Positions 13,168-21,513 of a DNA stretch of 50,596 nucleotides are shown piece by piece; positions within the stretch are counted from its first letter, which is position 1, and every line of letters begins with the position of its first letter. Location: the IMG/VR virus record IMGVR_UViG_3300017917_004774, positions 1 to 50,596 of that record; one strand, 5' to 3'. This stretch comes from a virus. The translations under genes and the position numbers were made by a program. Below the pieces are notes generated by a model. The model made no database searches, was not told where the DNA came from, and saw nothing but the letters and a program-made list of their open reading frames with translations.

Positions 13168-14272
13168 CCTGCTTAATTCCTCCTACGATGTAGGATTCAA
13201 CTTCAGTTTCTTGTGGAGCAACTTGAAGTCCTTTAGAGGAAATCCAATGCTCAGTCCAAGGAAGTGGATTATTTTTTGCTGAAATATCATAAAGAGGACG
13301 AAGACCAATTGCCTTCATTCTACGATTTGCAATCCATTCAACATACTGTTGAAGAAGTTTATCATTTAGACCAATCATAGATCCATCTTTGAACAGATAC
13401 TCTGCCCAAAGTTTTTCTTGATTTACAGCATTCTCAAAGGTCCTGTAGACCCATTGTTCCTCTTCTTCAGAGATTTTCTTCATATCTGGATCATCACCCT
13501 CTTTCCACTTGTTTAAAATGTTTTGGGTGATGACAAGATGCTGGTTCTCATCACGAGCAATCAATGAGATTATTTTTGCACTTCCTTCCATAAGTTTGAG
13601 TTCGCCAAAAGCAAAACTGCAAGCGAAACTGACATAAAAGCGAATACCTTCAAGAATATTAACGTTTGCAACTGCTCTGAAAAGCTTTCGTTTGAGTTCA
13701 TACCTTTCTACTTGTGCGTAGGGAACTTGTTCTTGGGCATGTTTCCAAAGTTCAGAAGTCCCATAATGTTGAGCACTATTGATGAAATCGTTATATGCCT
13801 CTGTAACACTATATGCGCGTTCAAGAATCCTGTCATCCCTTAAAATAGTATCAAACACCTCTGAGGGGTCAGAATAAACGTTTTTGATGATGTAGGTATA
13901 AGATCGAGAATGAATCATCTCCATGAACTCCCATACCTTCATACATGCTTCTAGTTCTGGTAAAGAACAGTATGGTGCGAATGCCATTCCAGGTCCACGG
14001 CCTTGGACACTATCAAGCATTACTTGATATTTTAAGTTAGAAGTAAAAATGTGTTTTTGTTCTGGACGAAGAGTTTGATAATCACTTCTGTCCTTTTGGA
14101 GAGAGACCTCTTCAGGTCTCCAAAAATATCCTAGTTGTTGAGTTGTTAGTTTGTCAAAGATTGGATACTTGTAAGAATCATATCTTTGAATTCCTAATGG
14201 TTTTCCAAAAAACATGGGTTGTTTTTTTCTATCCACTTCTTCAGAATTAAATACGGTCATTTGATTGATCAT
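13130..14272 (-). CDS. nrdB: Ribonucleotide reductase class Ia, beta subunit
   Basis: About 380 residues from MINQMTVFNSEEVD. This start was chosen for an AGGA site; an in-frame ATG at 14323 overlaps nrdA. The di-iron and radical motif 'VWEFMEMIHSRSYTYII' carries the Glu-x-x-His ligands and the radical Tyr (E. coli Y122). A second set is 'RDENQHLVITQ'. The protein keeps the Tyr-dependent class Ia pattern, unlike phosphate-limited or radical-Tyr-lacking variants. It pairs with NrdA to make dNTPs for phage replication. It is cotranscribed with nrdA and primase. Confidence 0.95.
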   Translation of the reverse strand: MINQMTVFNSEEVDRKKQPMFFGKPLGIQRYDSYKYPIFDKLTTQQLGYFWRPEEVSLQKDRSDYQTLRPEQKHIFTSNLKYQVMLDSVQGRGPGMAFAPYCSLPELEACMKVWEFMEMIHSRSYTYIIKNVYSDPSEVFDTILRDDRILERAYSVTEAYNDFINSAQHYGTSELWKHAQEQVPYAQVERYELKRKLFRAVANVNILEGIRFYVSFACSFAFGELKLMEGSAKIISLIARDENQHLVITQNILNKWKEGDDPDMKKISEEEEQWVYRTFENAVNQEKLWAEYLFKDGSMIGLNDKLLQQYVEWIANRRMKAIGLRPLYDISAKNNPLPWTEHWISSKGLQVAPQETEVESYIVGGIKQDVTKDTFTGFQL

Positions 14273-14303
14273 ATTACTATCCTGAGAGTATTTTGAATTT
14301 AAC

Positions 14304-16610
14304 TTAAATTTTACAAGACTCACAATCTTCTTCTCCTAGGTTTAAAACTTCGTCAAATAATTCATTAAGAGTAGCAGAGGGTTTTTTTACATCCTCAACC
14401 TCATCGGTCTTAAAATCATAAGTATTTTGATAATAGGATGTTTTCCAACCGTACTTATATGTAGTTAAAAGATCTTTGGCGACTACGCTAATAGGAACTT
14501 CATTATCTGGATAATTTTCTGGATTATAGGACCAGTTTCCAGAAATTGCTTGATCAAAGAATTTTTGCATAACAGCAACAATATTGATATACCCAGTATT
14601 CCCAAGCATATCCCAAAGAAGCGTATAATTGTTTTTAAGTGTTTGATATTGGGGAACAATTTGTTTAAGTGGACCTTTCTTTGATTTTTTAATGGACAAG
14701 AATCCACGAGGAGGTTCGATTCCATTTGTCGCATTTGACACAACGGAACTGCTCTCCGATGGCATCTGTGCGGACAATGTTGAGTTCCGCACTCCATACT
14801 TCCTAACTTGTTCTCTAAGACTATTCCAATCATGGTTCAATTCGTTAGGAACTAATTCATCCACATCCTTCTTGTATGTATCAATTGGAAGAATTCCATT
14901 ACCATATTTTGTCTTTAAATTGTATTCACATGGACCTTTTTCTTTTGCAAGATTAACCGTCGATTGAATTAGATAATACTGGAAAGATTCAGTTAGATCA
15001 TGAATTAATTTCCATGCTTCTGGTTGATCATATTTCAGTGAATGTTTTGCTAGATAATGGGCAAGACCAATATAACCGATTCCGAGAGATCTACGTGCTT
15101 TTGTAGCAATTTCTGCTGCTCTGATGGGATATCCTTGAAAATCAATGAGTTCATCAAGGCTCCTAACAGCAAGATCACAAAGAAGTTCAAGATCCTCATT
15201 ACCCTTAATCTTGCCAATATTAATAGCACTAAGAATACAAAGAGCAATTTCGCCATTTTCGTCATCAATATGCTGTAGGGGTTTAGTAGGAAGAGTAATT
15301 TCCTGACATAGATTGCTCATCTCAATTTTATCCATGAAGGATGAATGAGAATTGCAATGATCAATATTCATGATGTAAATACGGCCCGTTTCAGCGCGTT
15401 CTTTGAGGACGCTAAAAATAAGTTCTTGTGCCTTAATAGTTTTTTTCGGAATGGACGGATCTTTCTCATATTGAACATAGAGATCGTCAAACTCAGGGAG
15501 TCCAAAGTTATCATATAATCCAGGTACATCATGTGGGGAGAAAAGCGTAATCTCACCATCTTGAATAAATCTTTCATAAAACAACTTACTAATTTGGATT
15601 GAGTAATCAAGTTTACGGACACGATTATCTTCCGTACCCTTGTTGTTTTTAAGAACAATAATATCTTCTATTTCTTGGTGCCAGATTGGAAAGTGGACAG
15701 TTGCTGATCCGCCACGGATGCCATTTTGAGTGCAGCATCTGACAGTTGCCTCAAACTTTTTGAGAAATGGGATAACGCCTGTGTGTTGAACTTCTCCGCC
15801 TCTGATTTTGCTGTTGATGCCACGGATACGACCAGCATTGATGCCGATACCCGCCCTTTGAGCAACATATCGCCCAATAGCCATATCACTGCTAAAGATG
15901 CTATCGAGGGTGTCATCAACATCAACAAGAACACAACTAGCGTATTGTCTGAGAGGCGTTCTAACTCCTGCCATGATGGGAGTTGGAATATTGATTTTGT
16001 GTTTTGAAATTGCATCATAGTACTTCCTAACGTACTCTAAACGTGTTTCCTTAGGATACTTGGAAAAAATAGTTGCTGCAATAAGAAGATACATGAATTG
16101 AGGAGTTTCATAAATCTTTCCAGTGCTACGATCTTGTACAAGATACTTATCAACAACTTGCCTAAGTCCTGCATAGGTGAACAAATAATCACGACTGTGA
16201 TCAATAAAAGATTCTAATTTTTCAAATTCTTCTTGTGTATAAAGATTTAAAATTTCTGGATCATACACATTAAGATCTACACATTTTTTGGTGTGATCAA
16301 AAACGGTTGGAAATTCGTGCATACGACCAAAAATTTGTTTGCGAATAGCAAACAATAAAAGACGAGCAGCAACGAATTGATAATTGGGATGATCTAAACT
16401 AATGAGATCGGATGCAGAACGAATTAAAATTTCTTGAATTTCTGCTGTGGTAATTCCGTCATAAAACTGAATTCCTGATTGCATTTCTACCTGTGAAGCA
16501 GAGACCCCTGCAAGGTCCCTACAAGACTCTTCAACCATCAAATGGAGTTTATTTAAATCAAGACTCTCAATTGATCCATCCCGCTTTACTACCTTTGTTC
16601 CGTTGCTCAT
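14304..16610 (-). CDS. nrdA: Ribonucleotide reductase class Ia, alpha subunit
   Basis: 768 residues; ATGA overlap with the primase stop defines the start at 16610 (MSNGTKVVKRDG). A short ATP-cone-like N terminus is followed by the catalytic barrel. Redox Cys226 is in 'YASCVLVDVDDT'; the thiyl motif is 'NLCQEITLPTKP'; the partner Cys is in 'EIALCILSAINIG'. The end 'EDCESCKI' keeps the C-x-x-C shuttle pair. All reactive residues are present, so a working reductase of NDPs is expected. Cyanomyoviruses typically carry nrdA/nrdB. Confidence 0.95.
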   Translation of the reverse strand: MSNGTKVVKRDGSIESLDLNKLHLMVEESCRDLAGVSASQVEMQSGIQFYDGITTAEIQEILIRSASDLISLDHPNYQFVAARLLLFAIRKQIFGRMHEFPTVFDHTKKCVDLNVYDPEILNLYTQEEFEKLESFIDHSRDYLFTYAGLRQVVDKYLVQDRSTGKIYETPQFMYLLIAATIFSKYPKETRLEYVRKYYDAISKHKINIPTPIMAGVRTPLRQYASCVLVDVDDTLDSIFSSDMAIGRYVAQRAGIGINAGRIRGINSKIRGGEVQHTGVIPFLKKFEATVRCCTQNGIRGGSATVHFPIWHQEIEDIIVLKNNKGTEDNRVRKLDYSIQISKLFYERFIQDGEITLFSPHDVPGLYDNFGLPEFDDLYVQYEKDPSIPKKTIKAQELIFSVLKERAETGRIYIMNIDHCNSHSSFMDKIEMSNLCQEITLPTKPLQHIDDENGEIALCILSAINIGKIKGNEDLELLCDLAVRSLDELIDFQGYPIRAAEIATKARRSLGIGYIGLAHYLAKHSLKYDQPEAWKLIHDLTESFQYYLIQSTVNLAKEKGPCEYNLKTKYGNGILPIDTYKKDVDELVPNELNHDWNSLREQVRKYGVRNSTLSAQMPSESSSVVSNATNGIEPPRGFLSIKKSKKGPLKQIVPQYQTLKNNYTLLWDMLGNTGYINIVAVMQKFFDQAISGNWSYNPENYPDNEVPISVVAKDLLTTYKYGWKTSYYQNTYDFKTDEVEDVKKPSATLNELFDEVLNLGEEDCESCKI

Positions 16611-17578
16611 ACTTTTTTCCACTCGTTAAACTTTAATTTACCTTCTAAACCCGAATATGTATTTGATTTTAACACATCCATAACGTTAAGTCCAGCCAAA
16701 ACCATATCATTGATGTCTTTTTCTTTTATGCTAGAACTCCAAATGATGACTTTTTCTCCTCTATCAATGGTGCGGGAGATGCGGGAGACAATCTCTTTAT
16801 TTCGTGGTTCGTTATCATAGATCCACACACGATTGTTAATCCCCCACTTATCAAGATCAGCATCAGCTCCACACATAGCAATCGCATTTGAAATGAATGT
16901 TGAGTCAAATGGTCCTTCTGTAACATAAACGGTTTCCTCCCTGTTAATTTGATCAAGTCCATATATTTTTGGTGCATTCTCTATTAACATCACGGTGATG
17001 TATTTATTTGGAGAAGGACCTAGTGCCCTTCCTTGAAATCCAATTAAATTTGAGTCTATATCATACATTGGTATAATAATGCGACTCTCATCCCTACCAA
17101 TAGTGCTAAAAGTTGCTTTTTGTGTGTTTGTCCACTCTTTAAATTTGTCAGCGAAATAAAACTTTTTTGGATCAAGTTTTCTCTTCTCAAGATATTCTTT
17201 TGCAATCGGAACTTCCGATGCTTTTGGTAAATTTATACTTTTCTTGAAGACAGGTTTGTTAAATTCAAACTTAGGTTCTTCAACTACAAAATTTTTACCA
17301 GTAAATCCTTCTTTAAATTTCTCTAAAGTATATTGCTTGTGTAATGTTGTGTCTATTTTCTTCAAAAAGTTATTAAAAGATAAACTTTCTCCACAATTAT
17401 GACATTTAAAGTTAGCATTATTTTTTACTGCGTAAATATATCCTCGCGTTCTATTTTTATTTTTCTTCGAATCTCCACAAATTGGACAACGAAAATTATA
17501 CAGATCTTGTTTGACTTTTTTAAACTTTTGCAATCTTACTGATACAAGACCGATATATTTTGAATCAATGAGGTCCAT
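16607..17578 (-). CDS. 61: DNA primase (T4 gp61-like)
   Basis: 323 residues. The Zn-binding site is 'CPIC' (31-34) plus 'CHNC' (59-62). A TOPRIM-type catalytic core includes 'VYVTEGPFDSTFI' (acidic Glu) and 'VWIYDNEPRNKEI' (D-x-E-like). It makes RNA primers for lagging-strand synthesis with the gp41 helicase encoded at 26139. It is placed directly upstream of nrdA with a four-base overlap, linking priming and dNTP supply. Confidence 0.9.
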   Translation of the reverse strand: MDLIDSKYIGLVSVRLQKFKKVKQDLYNFRCPICGDSKKNKNRTRGYIYAVKNNANFKCHNCGESLSFNNFLKKIDTTLHKQYTLEKFKEGFTGKNFVVEEPKFEFNKPVFKKSINLPKASEVPIAKEYLEKRKLDPKKFYFADKFKEWTNTQKATFSTIGRDESRIIIPMYDIDSNLIGFQGRALGPSPNKYITVMLIENAPKIYGLDQINREETVYVTEGPFDSTFISNAIAMCGADADLDKWGINNRVWIYDNEPRNKEIVSRISRTIDRGEKVIIWSSSIKEKDINDMVLAGLNVMDVLKSNTYSGLEGKLKFNEWKKV

Positions 17579-17626
17579 TCATATAATAAGTCAGGATCCC
17601 TAGTATACCACGGGCCCAATCGACTG

Positions 17627-18076
17627 TCAATTATTTGGAGTCTTATTTTCTTGAACTGAGTGAATATGTCCCTGGCTTTGCATTTGAATTTCACTAGGAG
17701 TAAAAAATCCAGATGCTAAACTTGATCCTACTGTAATACAAAGTGCAACTGCTGATGCTATTCCAACAGTCATCCATTTTGTTTTTGATAGATCTTCAAC
17801 ACTTTCTTCTATCTTTTCAATTCTTTTGACAACTGATTTATGGTCTTCCTTATTCTCTGTCTTCAAGTCCTCAATCATTTTTACAAGAAGTTCATCAGTT
17901 TTTATACTCTGCTCTATTCTTTCATCATGTTTAGCAAGAATTGTAGCAATACGTGAATTTCCTTCAGAGATCTTATCAACCGCCGCTTCTAACTTTGATA
18001 ACATTTCGCGGGATAAGTCTTCATAAATGTTGAGTTTAGATTCAAGAACCGCTAATTTTGAATCTTGGGAAAACAT
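17627..18076 (-). CDS. Coiled-coil protein with C-terminal membrane helix
   Basis: 149 residues. A long charged coiled coil ('LAVLESKLNIYEDLSREMLS' to 'VVKRIEKIEESVEDLSK') is followed by one membrane span ('MTVGIASAVALCITVGSSLA') and a short polar tail. Proteins of this form are common in cyanomyoviruses, but the role is not established. A spanin or other envelope role is conceivable but unsupported. Confidence 0.6.
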   Translation of the reverse strand: MFSQDSKLAVLESKLNIYEDLSREMLSKLEAAVDKISEGNSRIATILAKHDERIEQSIKTDELLVKMIEDLKTENKEDHKSVVKRIEKIEESVEDLSKTKWMTVGIASAVALCITVGSSLASGFFTPSEIQMQSQGHIHSVQENKTPNN

Positions 18077-18080
18077 GGTT

Positions 18081-18338
18081 TTATGGTTGTGGTGGTTTTC
18101 TTCTTTGTAACCAGTTTTTTCTAAATCCTTTTCCGTAAATATATCTTTTTGTTTTCTTTACTGGAGGATAATCTCCAGCTTGAGACGTGCCTGCAATTTT
18201 ACCAAAAGCTAAAGAATTAGTAGGTCCAGAAAAAGAAGAACCTGAATAATTTGCAGCACCTCCTAAACCAACTGCTGCACCACCGTCCTCTTTAAGAGAA
18301 CGAATAATATTAATAATCCTATCAATTTTACTATCCAT
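18081..18338 (-). CDS. Small basic C-tail protein, unknown function
   Basis: 85 residues: helix 'MDSKIDRIINIIRSLKEDGG', Gly/Ser-rich middle ('AANYSGSSFSGPTNS'), 'FGKIAGTSQAGDYPPV' and a strongly basic tail ('KKTKRYIYGKGFRKNW'). The shape resembles small virion or core proteins. It lies one base downstream of the next gene's stop, in the virion-type cluster. Confidence 0.5.
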   Translation of the reverse strand: MDSKIDRIINIIRSLKEDGGAAVGLGGAANYSGSSFSGPTNSLAFGKIAGTSQAGDYPPVKKTKRYIYGKGFRKNWLQRRKPPQP

Positions 18339-18710
18339 TTAAATTGCGTTAAGTATAGTTAAACACTTTTCATCTGCATCAATCTTATGCAGTTCACTTT
18401 TTGGATAATCGGGAATCCTGTTTAGAAAAATTAAAAAACTTTTAATTACAGGCCAAAGATTGGTGTCTAAATTATAAAATAATAAGGGGATGGCGGCATC
18501 ATTAAATACATTAAATAAAACAGTTAAATGATTAAGTATCAGGTGTGTTTTTAACACACCCGTGCTTTCATACTTTTTCAATAATCGTTTAATATATTTA
18601 ATTCGTTTTAAGTCGTCTTCAAAATCCTCTTTTGTGACGGCTTGGGGGTTGTCATAGAATTTTATAGCAAATAACAAATAGTTATTTTCATTCAACTCAT
18701 CAAATCTCAT
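18339..18710 (-). CDS. Conserved cyanomyovirus-type protein, helical, unknown function
   Basis: 123 residues, all helical by appearance: 'MRFDELNENNYLLFAIKFYD', 'DFEDDLKRIKYIKRLLKKYE', 'LNHLTVLFNVFNDAAIPLLF'. I recognise it as a widely shared cyanophage protein (I believe a DUF7207-type family) without an assigned role. It starts one base from the end of the structural gene, so it is probably cotranscribed. Confidence 0.55.
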   Translation of the reverse strand: MRFDELNENNYLLFAIKFYDNPQAVTKEDFEDDLKRIKYIKRLLKKYESTGVLKTHLILNHLTVLFNVFNDAAIPLLFYNLDTNLWPVIKSFLIFLNRIPDYPKSELHKIDADEKCLTILNAI

Positions 18711-18711
18711 A

Positions 18712-19527
18712 TCATGCTTTAACTGTCAATACGGTAGTTCCAATTCCAACTGGAGTTCTTAAACCATCATTAGAGATCGAACGCCATGTTCCAGCACCAC
18801 CAACATTATATAGGATGTTTTCATTAAATGATGCTGCGGTTACACTTGTACCACCAACGATATCAGTAATTACACCAACAACACCACTTCCAAGAGCAAT
18901 TGTCAGAACTGTATTAATTCCTGAAGAAGGTGCAGTGAATGCAAATGAAACTCTGTTTGTAATTTGACCATTATAATTTGTTGTCAGAATTGGACCAGTG
19001 CTAACATTTGTCCAGTTTGCAACAGTTACTCCAGGTGCAATAGATGATGCATATGCAACAATAGCAGATCCAGTAGCAATACCAGTTTGAGTATATGGAC
19101 GGACAACTACTTGAGTTGGTCTCGATACATAAACAATCTCATTATATACAAGATGAACATAACCAGTAGTATTTGTAGAAATGAAACTAGTTCCACCACC
19201 ACCAATTGAAATTGGTGATGCTTTATTTGGATCTTCAAAAAATACAGCAACTGGAGTTGCAGCACCAAGACCTGGAGAAGAAGTTAAGTTTGGTGCTAAT
19301 GATCCACCAGCAGTTGTTAATCCCGCAACTGGAATTAAAATTTCATCAGCATATCTCGTGCCAATTCCAGAATGCTCGGTTGTTTTATAATTTCTTTTTA
19401 CCCAACCTCTGATATCAGCAAAACAATCCCAAGGTTGACGATTTCTATCGGTGTTTCTTAGATACTTAGGAAGTGCAAAATTATTGGCCGCAGTATCAGC
19501 TACAGTTGAAATGCCCCATAGAGCCAT
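18712..19527 (-). CDS. Virion structural protein (beta-rich, cyanomyovirus type)
   Basis: 271 residues, starting MALWGISTVADTAANNF. Similar 'MALWG' proteins are structural in cyanomyoviruses. Then comes a beta-rich, Gly/Thr/Val-rich sequence ('GTSFISTNTTGYVHLVYNE', 'RVSFAFTAPSSGINTVLTI'). There are no enzyme motifs. A fused terminator/late promoter lies just upstream (19559-19594), consistent with late expression. Confidence 0.65.
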   Translation of the reverse strand: MALWGISTVADTAANNFALPKYLRNTDRNRQPWDCFADIRGWVKRNYKTTEHSGIGTRYADEILIPVAGLTTAGGSLAPNLTSSPGLGAATPVAVFFEDPNKASPISIGGGGTSFISTNTTGYVHLVYNEIVYVSRPTQVVVRPYTQTGIATGSAIVAYASSIAPGVTVANWTNVSTGPILTTNYNGQITNRVSFAFTAPSSGINTVLTIALGSGVVGVITDIVGGTSVTAASFNENILYNVGGAGTWRSISNDGLRTPVGIGTTVLTVKA

Positions 19528-19558
19528 GTTTCTTACCCTTAATTCTTTATTATATTGA

Positions 19559-19566
19559 TATTTATA
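19559..19566 (-). promoter_or_regulatory. Late promoter TATAAATA fused to terminator T-tract
   Basis: On the minus strand TTTTTTTATAAATA: the terminator T-run passes directly into a perfect late box 32 bases upstream of the 19527 start. Confidence 0.65.
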
Positions 19567-19572
19567 AAAAAA

Positions 19573-19594
19573 GGAGACCTTGAATTTGGTCTCC
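19573..19594 (-). terminator. Rho-independent terminator
   Basis: GGAGACC-AAATTCAA-GGTCTCC on the minus strand followed by TTTTTTT. It ends the unit of the 61-residue gene. Confidence 0.8.
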
Positions 19595-19616
19595 AGTATT
19601 TATTTAATTGCTTAAC

Positions 19617-19802
19617 TCAGGGAGTTAAATCTTTTGCACCTTTCTTTTTCAATGCTGCTTGAGCTTGAATAAGAATAAGCGATAAAATACCATTGGATTT
19701 AACCTTTGGATTTGCTCCAAGTGCTTCCGAAATTGCGAATGCAACTGTTGCGATAAGTGCCTGGTTGGCATTTGCCCAAGCAATAATTGCTGCGATTGAC
19801 AT
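19617..19802 (-). CDS. 61-residue membrane-type protein conserved in cyanomyoviruses
   Basis: 'MSIAAIIAWANANQALIATV' then 'FAISEALGANPKVKSNGILS' and a basic end 'ALKKKGAKDLTP'. It has one or two hydrophobic helices. A perfect GGAGG site and a late box CTAAATA at 19833-19839 precede it. The family is familiar from cyanophages. A holin-like or virion role has not been shown. Confidence 0.6.
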   Translation of the reverse strand: MSIAAIIAWANANQALIATVAFAISEALGANPKVKSNGILSLILIQAQAALKKKGAKDLTP

Positions 19803-19832
19803 AATAACCTCCGTGTGAAGAGTATCCTGGCC

Positions 19833-19839
19833 TATTTAG
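19833..19839 (-). promoter_or_regulatory. Late promoter box CTAAATA
   Basis: CTAAATA on the minus strand 31 bases upstream of the 19802 start, followed by a GGAGG site. It lies just beyond the end of the 19843-21501 gene. Confidence 0.6.
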
Positions 19840-19842
19840 GAA

Positions 19843-21501
19843 TCAATCAAATCTTGAGTGCATCATGTCTTGTGCTCTTTGAGCATCAGCACGACGATTC
19901 CTAACAATTTGTTCTGGAGATCTTCTTTCAGATCCATACTCACCAGCTTTAGGTGGTTTTTTGCCTGGTTCTTTTTTCTTTCCTCTTGGTTGCACTCCTA
20001 CTCTACCAGAACCCATACTATTCAACACAGATCTCATTGCCTGAGACTGAACATCACTTCCACCATATTTTCCGCCAGAAGATGTTGAACTGCCAGTTCT
20101 AAAAGACCTTCCAGTTTCTTTAGCATATCTATTTAATTCATCAAGATTCTCTTCATTCTCTTCACCAACCATCATTACACTTTTTACACCCATTGAATGT
20201 AAGGTATTTTTTACCTTTGCATCTTTGGCAAAGTTACCTCTTTTATCATCAGGATTAATTTTCTTAAGGTCTGATGTCATATTTGGATCAGACTTTTCAG
20301 ATTCTTTTTTTCTAATTACAATTGCTGGCATTCCAGTTTCATCGAGCTCGATGGACTCTTTTTTTACATGTCCAGGAAGACCTTTGTGCTTTGTGGATGC
20401 AAACTTTTCAACTTCTGTATCACTGATAGATTTTGCTGCTTTTTTAACCTCAGGGGAAGCACCTTTCATTCTGCCAGTTTTATAGGCATGAACCATTCCA
20501 AAAAACTTTTGCTGAGCAGTGCTAACCGCCTTTTCTTCAATTGTTTCTTCTTGTACTTGACTACCAAGAGTTGGATAAACAGTAATTATTTTTTTATTGT
20601 TTACTCCTTTTCCAGTAATTTTTCTTTCATTTTTATTATCAACTTTAATTTTTTCATCAAAAAATTCTTCTTTAGTAATCTTTGCAGATCTTACATCCCT
20701 ACGATGCTTTAGATACTTATCTGTTTTTGTATTTTTCTTACCATCATTATCAATGTCATCATCTTCTTGACCTACTGGATCAAGTGCCTCCATTCTAGCC
20801 TTCTTGATTGCCTGACCAATTTTATTGCGGCGATTTAATAGATAATCATCAGTTTTATTTACCTTACCATCATTGTTTACATCAGAATCTTCTTTTCCTA
20901 CAGGATCAAGACCTTTACCTGCTGCAACAGATGCTGTTTGCTTACCTTGTCTCCTTTCACCCTCATAAGGATCACCATATTCTGTCATTTCAACTTCTTT
21001 AATATTTGGATTGGCACGAAGTTGATTAATTTTTTCACGTGTTGCATAACGAACATAAGAACGATTGGTGCTCTTATCAGTAACTCTTATTTTATATTTT
21101 CTATCTTTACCGGCACTAAAATGCGCTTTTAATTCTTCTAGATATTCTTCATCAATTTCTTCATTACCTTCAACAAATACTTTAAACATTGCTGAAGCAA
21201 TTCCATCAGAAATCATATTTGAAATTTCATACTCTTCAAATAATTTCTTTCTTACAGCAATTTTTTCTGCACCATTAAGAGATGCATTCTGCATATATTG
21301 AGAATATGCTTGCGCTAAAGGAATTTCTTCTCTTCTTGCTCTATAGCGAATATCATATACTGCTTGACGAACTTTTTTTTCTTCACTATCTGGACCATCC
21401 CTTCTGTCCGATTGTTGCCCAGATGGTCTGCTTGGTCTTGGAGCAGCTGCAGGAATATCCTTTCTAGATGGCAAATCCTCAAAAATGTTATTGTTACTCA
21501 T
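19843..21501 (-). CDS. Structural-type protein with two EF-hand/dockerin-like Ca loops
   Basis: 552 residues. The N terminus is disordered and Pro/Arg-rich. A helical domain 'KKLFEEYEISNMISDGIASA' carries 'FKVFVEGNEEIDEEYLEEL'. Two loops in dockerin/EF-hand form follow: 'DVNNDGKVNKTDDYL' and 'DIDNDGKKNTKTDKYL', each preceded by 'LDPVG(K/Q)ED'. A long disordered Lys/Glu-rich region ends 'NRRADAQRAQDMMHSRFD'. No signal peptide. Ca-dependent virion assembly is inference. The upstream neighbour is the NMNAT-like CTS gene. Confidence 0.55.
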   Translation of the reverse strand: MSNNNIFEDLPSRKDIPAAAPRPSRPSGQQSDRRDGPDSEEKKVRQAVYDIRYRARREEIPLAQAYSQYMQNASLNGAEKIAVRKKLFEEYEISNMISDGIASAMFKVFVEGNEEIDEEYLEELKAHFSAGKDRKYKIRVTDKSTNRSYVRYATREKINQLRANPNIKEVEMTEYGDPYEGERRQGKQTASVAAGKGLDPVGKEDSDVNNDGKVNKTDDYLLNRRNKIGQAIKKARMEALDPVGQEDDDIDNDGKKNTKTDKYLKHRRDVRSAKITKEEFFDEKIKVDNKNERKITGKGVNNKKIITVYPTLGSQVQEETIEEKAVSTAQQKFFGMVHAYKTGRMKGASPEVKKAAKSISDTEVEKFASTKHKGLPGHVKKESIELDETGMPAIVIRKKESEKSDPNMTSDLKKINPDDKRGNFAKDAKVKNTLHSMGVKSVMMVGEENEENLDELNRYAKETGRSFRTGSSTSSGGKYGGSDVQSQAMRSVLNSMGSGRVGVQPRGKKKEPGKKPPKAGEYGSERRSPEQIVRNRRADAQRAQDMMHSRFD

Positions 21502-21513
21502 TTGGAGTCTTTT

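Noticed and set aside
13130-16610. Intron or homing insertion in nrdA/nrdB
   Set aside because: Both reading frames are intact with all active-site residues. The SegE-like gene lies elsewhere.
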